64,000 nucleotides of DNA from Seminavis robusta (taxonomy: Eukaryota > Bacillariophyta > Bacillariophyceae > Naviculales > Naviculaceae), in the NCBI GenBank assembly GCA_903772945.1, contig CAICTM010000387.1, positions 1 through 64,000 of the forward strand, in the 5' to 3' direction. A program made the position numbers and the translations under genes. Shown piece after piece: positions 59,574 through 64,000 of the stretch. Position 1 is the stretch's first letter. Each line of letters starts with the position of its first letter. The notes under the pieces were generated by a model. It made no database searches, had not been told where the DNA came from, and saw only the letters and a list, made by a program, of their open reading frames with translations.

Positions 59574-62500
59574 CTATGCCATTCGCTGTTGCAGCATGTC
59601 ATTTTTCCTTTGCAACTCTGCCACGGCCAGGTTCAGTTCCGCCACCTCTTTTTCTGCACGTGTGGCGCGTTCTTCAGCTTTTTCGTACCTCGTCCTAGAG
59701 TCTGATAGTACCTGCCGAAGATCTGCCGAACCCAAAGCCGCCGCGGCCGCATTCCGAACTTGCTCGTTGTTGGTTTGCACTAGCTGGCACAACAACGGGA
59801 AGGACGACACAATCAAACTCTCGAGCCCCACATTTTCTTGAAACGCCTTGCAAACCATGAGGAACGTATCCACTGAGACATCGTCCTTTTTGGTGTCTCC
59901 ACCATCAGACTGTTTCACTGTTGCAATAGCGTCAGTGAAAGCCTTGTCAGTGATCGCGAGTAGAGCTGGATCGTCTGACTTCTTTCTGCACATTCCCGAG
60001 TAGCAGGTCTTGAACACCAGCAAGGCATCCTCGCGATACTTGACACGTTTTCGATGCAACTCTCCTTCGTTCATTTCCTCTCCTTTCGTTCTGTTGGCTT
60101 GTTCTACTTTCAATGCCTCGGCCGCGCCTTCGGACAATGCAGCACAAAGATCGCCGACTGAGTCGGAGGGTACAAATTCAATCGACAAACCCACAACTTC
60201 CAGGACTTCTTGTGCGCGGGATATCTTCAGCAAATCGGTTGCATCTGGTATGGGTGACAACATGTAAACCAACGTCTGACGGAGCTTTCTCCAAATATCG
60301 TCAACAAGTTTCCATTCAGCTGATTGGTCGGAAGTGGTAGTTTCCTTCAAAGCCTCTCTGAAGTTCATCTTTATGGATCCCTGAAGACCCTCGCGCAAAA
60401 CAGGCAGGAAATGCTTGTAGTATGCCTTTCTCCTTCCTTCGCTTTTTCGGTCTGACTTGATGACATCCACAGGGAACTGCGAAAGCGCCAGCCACAACGA
60501 GAGAGCCTTGCATGTATCCGACACTGCTTCTCCAGGGAGCTCATCCGCTACTACAGATGCCAACTCACACGATATCAAATTTGCGGCTGCTTGCCGAAGA
60601 GAAAGCATGTAAGAGAATTGCTCTCAGAGTTGCCAGTGGGAGCATCGAAGAACTTACCGCTTTGCTCATTTGCTGATGAAGCCTTGTCTTCATCCTTTCG
60701 ACTGTGGGAGACACGAAATGAGCTCGGTCGGATCAAGCCAAGCCAAAGAGTCGAATCCAAACTTACAAGAAAAGCCACGATCCGGCCACTTCCACAGCGC
60801 TCAGCAGCGCCTCTGACGAACCATACCGAATCATCGTTCGCAGAAGGTCAATCGCTGATCGTTGAGCTGGCGACAAGAAACGAGGGCCTCCAGAAGCTGA
60901 CCTCAGGACTGTTGTCAGCATTCCCACAAAAATCGACTCGGGGTGAGCTTCAGGAGCTTCAGATGGCTTCACAAAGTATTTGATCAGAGCCTGCTTGTCA
61001 CCGAGGTCGCCCTTTTGAGATAACTCATCGTCTTTGCAACATTCGTACAGACTACCAAGGCACGCGATGAACTTTTGCATGACTTGAACCTGTGTTGCTT
61101 CCATTGCTGAAGCATTCTTGCGTTTCTCTGACGTTTCAATGAATTCTCGGTAGCTCTCCATTTGGTTGAGTGCACTTGCGAACAGGGCCTCGCGGCATTC
61201 ATCGACGACCTTTGAGTGTGTCCGCTTGAACGAGTCCTTTCCAGCGTCTTGTGCACTAGGAGACTCATCCATTTCCCGCAATGCTCCATCGATCACTTGC
61301 ATTTTAGCTCCCACTTTGGCTGGTGTTAAGGCAGCTTGGATACCATCTCTACAAGAAAGCTGTCCGCAAAGGACCAGCAGCTCTACCCCTGCATATCTCA
61401 AGTCCAAGTTTTCTCTTCCTCCTTCTTGGACTGCTGCCTCGAGCGCACATTCGAGAATCTTGGACCATGCCTTAACTAGCCAAAGGTCGTTACGCTTCTC
61501 GCCGCCTTCACTTTCTTCCGTTGATTCTTCCACTGAACCAGAAAGCTCCTCGTCTGTTTCTTCCTCTTCGTACGAGCTCCCGTCTGCATCGTCACTATCC
61601 GATTCTTCTTCGTCGTCGTCGCTCTCTTCATCATCGTCTGAGTCGTCGTCATCATCTTCTGCGTCGTCATCATCTTCTTCGTGCTTTTCGGACGATTTGT
61701 TGCTGCTGACAGATACAGCACCTGTCCCAGTCGACGCCTCATTTTCGAGATGATCGAGTATCTGTGAGAAAAATGTCCGAAGAACGCGACTGAGGCCCTG
61801 CAGCGTGAGGACTTGCGTCGCGATCCATTGTTTGCCAGCCGAATCTCTGGAATGATGAACGTTTACTTTGTATCTCGATTTGCGTTTTTCAATCGAGTTG
61901 CCATCAAGGTCAACTTTGCCATCCCCGCTGTCGCTTGCCTTTTCAACCACAAGGTCGTACACCCCGAAGACTGTATCGTTGATACAAGATTGCCATCGCG
62001 TAGCCGTGAAACCTTTTCCGCGTCCGACAATGCAGGAAAACAGCGTGTTGACGGAACAGTTTCTAACCTGTAGGAGCAGAAAAAAGTCAGAGGGCGACAC
62101 AAACAAACAAAGATCTCGAGAACCCTCCGAAGTCCAATGGGCAATACCTACCTCAGGACGGCTGTCGGACGCAAGTGCCACCAACTTCGACAGAGCACGC
62201 TTCGAAACCCAACGCAGCAAGAATTGGATGGTGAGACTTGACCTTGGCAATCACCAAAGCAGCTTAATCGTGCCAAAGGCAATGGGAGACTTACATCAAC
62301 CGCGTCTGCTCCTCCGTCTTTGTCAGCTATAGTCCACAGGAGCCCGATTGCGGTGAGTGACGTGTTGACATCATGTCGCGATCTCGCGTAAGACCAACAG
62401 CAATCTAGCAAAGAGCTTCGGGCGTCTGCTCCGCTCTCCGATGGTGGCGGAAACAAATCCAAAAAGTCATCAACAATCAACTTGAGACATCTGAACCCCA

Positions 62501-64000
62501 GCATACAACAGCTCGACCAGTCAGCACCCTTTCTTTCAGTTGTAGCCCCTGATAAAGAAGCGACCGCGCTGGCGATTACATCCCAAACTCCACCCTTTAG
62601 AGTGTGACCAACGTTCTCAAGGATGGAAGTAAGAACCGTGATGGCTGCCTCCGCAACAACTGCGGATTCTACCGTTTGAATGCATTCGCAAATAGGACCG
62701 AACAGAATTGCCTGTGAAACATTTTCGTTCTGAACAGCTCTCTCAGTTGATTTGGATGGCTCCACTGCTAGCAGTTGGTGCTGCTTCGGATCTGCAAAGA
62801 CAACCTTGGCTGGCGACGAAAAAGAGAGGGGATTTTCTTCTGTCGCGGCTTCTGCCAATATTAGCATTGCTACTGTATCCATGACAGAAACTCTGATTGT
62901 CGGGCATACTGAAGCAAAGCTGCAGAGATGCTTCGATATTGGAGCAATGCAAACTTCATATCGAAATGAGTTCGTCATGGCTACGTCCGCAAGCAAAGCC
63001 ATGCCAAAGGGAAGCATAGCAACATGGTCAGGTCGCAAGGAAGCGGTAGTTGTCGCCTCAAGCCTCCTGACATAGTCATTTCTGTAAGCCTCATAGTAGG
63101 AAGACTTGGTTCGTTTTGCAATCGGCATCTCGTCCACGCCATTGTGTTCGCTCGTTTCGCCTGATGATTGCGCGCCATAGATTGCTCTTACACCCAAGTT
63201 GACGAGCTTCCCCCCAATGGACGATTCTTTCCCTTCTTCTGAGCTTTTCTCTCCAGGTTTGGGAAGCTCCGAGGTAACCAGTACTCGATCCAAAACTGTA
63301 TTGCCGTTTGTCATGTCTAGATTGCGCTTTTGAGTTGCCGAACTTGAAACGGTCGCCAGTGCATCTATGAATTCTCGCAACGACTCATCTGAGAAACAGG
63401 TTGAGAATGAAGCAAATCGTCCATACACGGCAGATATTGCTAGAGCTGCGTGATACAGTTGATCTGACAAAAAGGGCGAAGCAATAGTCATCACTGATAG
63501 CTCCTCAAAGGTGAGCAGAACCATGTCCCACTCGGACAGAATATCATCGTAGTGGGAGTGAACGATTCGGAGTAGGCATATCAGTGCTCGAACGTGATGG
63601 TTGCGCAATTGACTGCGGCCAATGAAACAAGGATCAGCTATGATGAGAGCTGGTATGCAGGGATTGGACAGAACGCAGATGGCTTACCTGGAAGAATCGT
63701 GTTTTCCCCATGCTGGTAGCGCCATTTTGCACAAGGATGTGAGCAGCGCTTTGCGTTTGAAACTTCGCCCGGGAGTTGTGGAGGGCATGCAGAGATTGGA
63801 CAAATGCGCATACCCATTCAATGCTAGACGCGTCACATCCCGAGACCCCGGACACCGTTTCACAAAATGTTGCAAGGTTTCCAAACAAGGCTCGAAGAGG
63901 CCCTCACTGTAGGATTCGAGAATGTCTGGTGCCGTGCTGGGAAGCACCGAACAGACAATCTCCAGAATGCCGTGAAAGGCAATCCACAACGTCTCGCCCA
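59574..64000 (-). CDS. MON2: MON2 homologue (Golgi/endosome trafficking), 5' end outside the window
   Basis: C-terminal part of a very large protein; about 1346 residues lie here. Proposed exons: 64000-63688 (runs off the edge), 63612-62295, 62199-62152, 62067-60767, 60701-60658 and 60589-59574, with introns of 75, 95, 84, 65 and 68 bp. Family marks include SLTAIGLLWTIADKDGGADA, ASDSRPEVRNCSVNTLFSCI, and HHSRDSAGKQWIATQVLTLQ followed by VLRTFF, each matching animal and fungal MON2. MON2 is a large HEAT-type relative of Sec7 ARF-GEFs that works with DOP1 and a flippase in endosome-to-Golgi traffic. An acidic run (HEEDDDDAEDDDDDSDDDEE) at 61560-61690 interrupts a helical region. The protein ends in a coiled coil (EKAEERATRAEKEVAELNLA). 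The acceptor at 62200 is the least certain boundary. Confidence 0.85.

Overview
The window looks like nuclear DNA of a photosynthetic stramenopile, most likely a diatom; I cannot name the species from sequence. The reasons are: spliceosomal genes with short GT-AG introns (about 65-210 bp); several N-termini made of a signal peptide followed by an ASAFAP-like cleavage motif (AAFAP, RSFVT, SGFQ, QSFVQ), the signature of import into a secondary red plastid; diatom-type copia relics; and expanded diatom families (prolyl 4-hydroxylases with ShKT domains, von Willebrand D-domain proteins with Ser-Pro-Thr spacers, ankyrin proteins). Two runs of N (31059-31071, 41573-41586), both inside repeats, show a draft assembly.

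Layout. 1-8500 is a gene graveyard: a decayed copia element (about 90-1990), a transposon-derived gene broken by two TGA codons and a frameshift (3188-5472), a fragment of a VWD gene (about 6330-6720), short tandem repeats and a 20-bp perfect palindrome. 8519-27873 is gene-dense: a WD40-like protein, a small plastid-targeted protein, an ankyrin protein, a SMI1/KNR4-domain protein, a fungal-type cystathionine gamma-synthase-like PLP enzyme, a plastid-targeted ABM-domain protein, a plastid-targeted CNNM/CorC transporter, a class I histone deacetylase and a membrane protein with a duplicated glycosyltransferase-like module. 27933-28892 is a repeat island sharing an exact 38-bp element with position 2911. 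30101-47246 holds a secreted P-domain/VWD protein, TRAPPC12, a cupin/JmjC-like protein, a MYND-finger protein, a 1116-residue Asp/Ser/Lys-rich protein with seven LDRYIDFL repeats, a Cys/His-rich membrane protein, a ShKT-prolyl 4-hydroxylase and a Golgi-type membrane protein. 47701-64000 holds a four-helix membrane protein, a plastid-targeted front-end desaturase with an odd cytochrome b5 motif, an MFS transporter, a second ShKT-prolyl 4-hydroxylase and the C-terminal part of MON2, which runs off the window.

The genes do not form an operon or an obvious cluster. Two themes recur. Secretory and Golgi functions are represented by TRAPPC12, MON2, glycosyltransferase-like proteins, two prolyl hydroxylases and a secreted VWD protein. 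Plastid functions are represented by the desaturase, the CNNM/CorC protein, the ABM protein and a small unknown protein. Intergenic DNA is rich in short palindromic words (CTAGCTAG, TACCGGTA) and TTCGATTC runs. Exon boundaries were set by eye from GT/AG sites that keep the reading phase; none has transcript support here.
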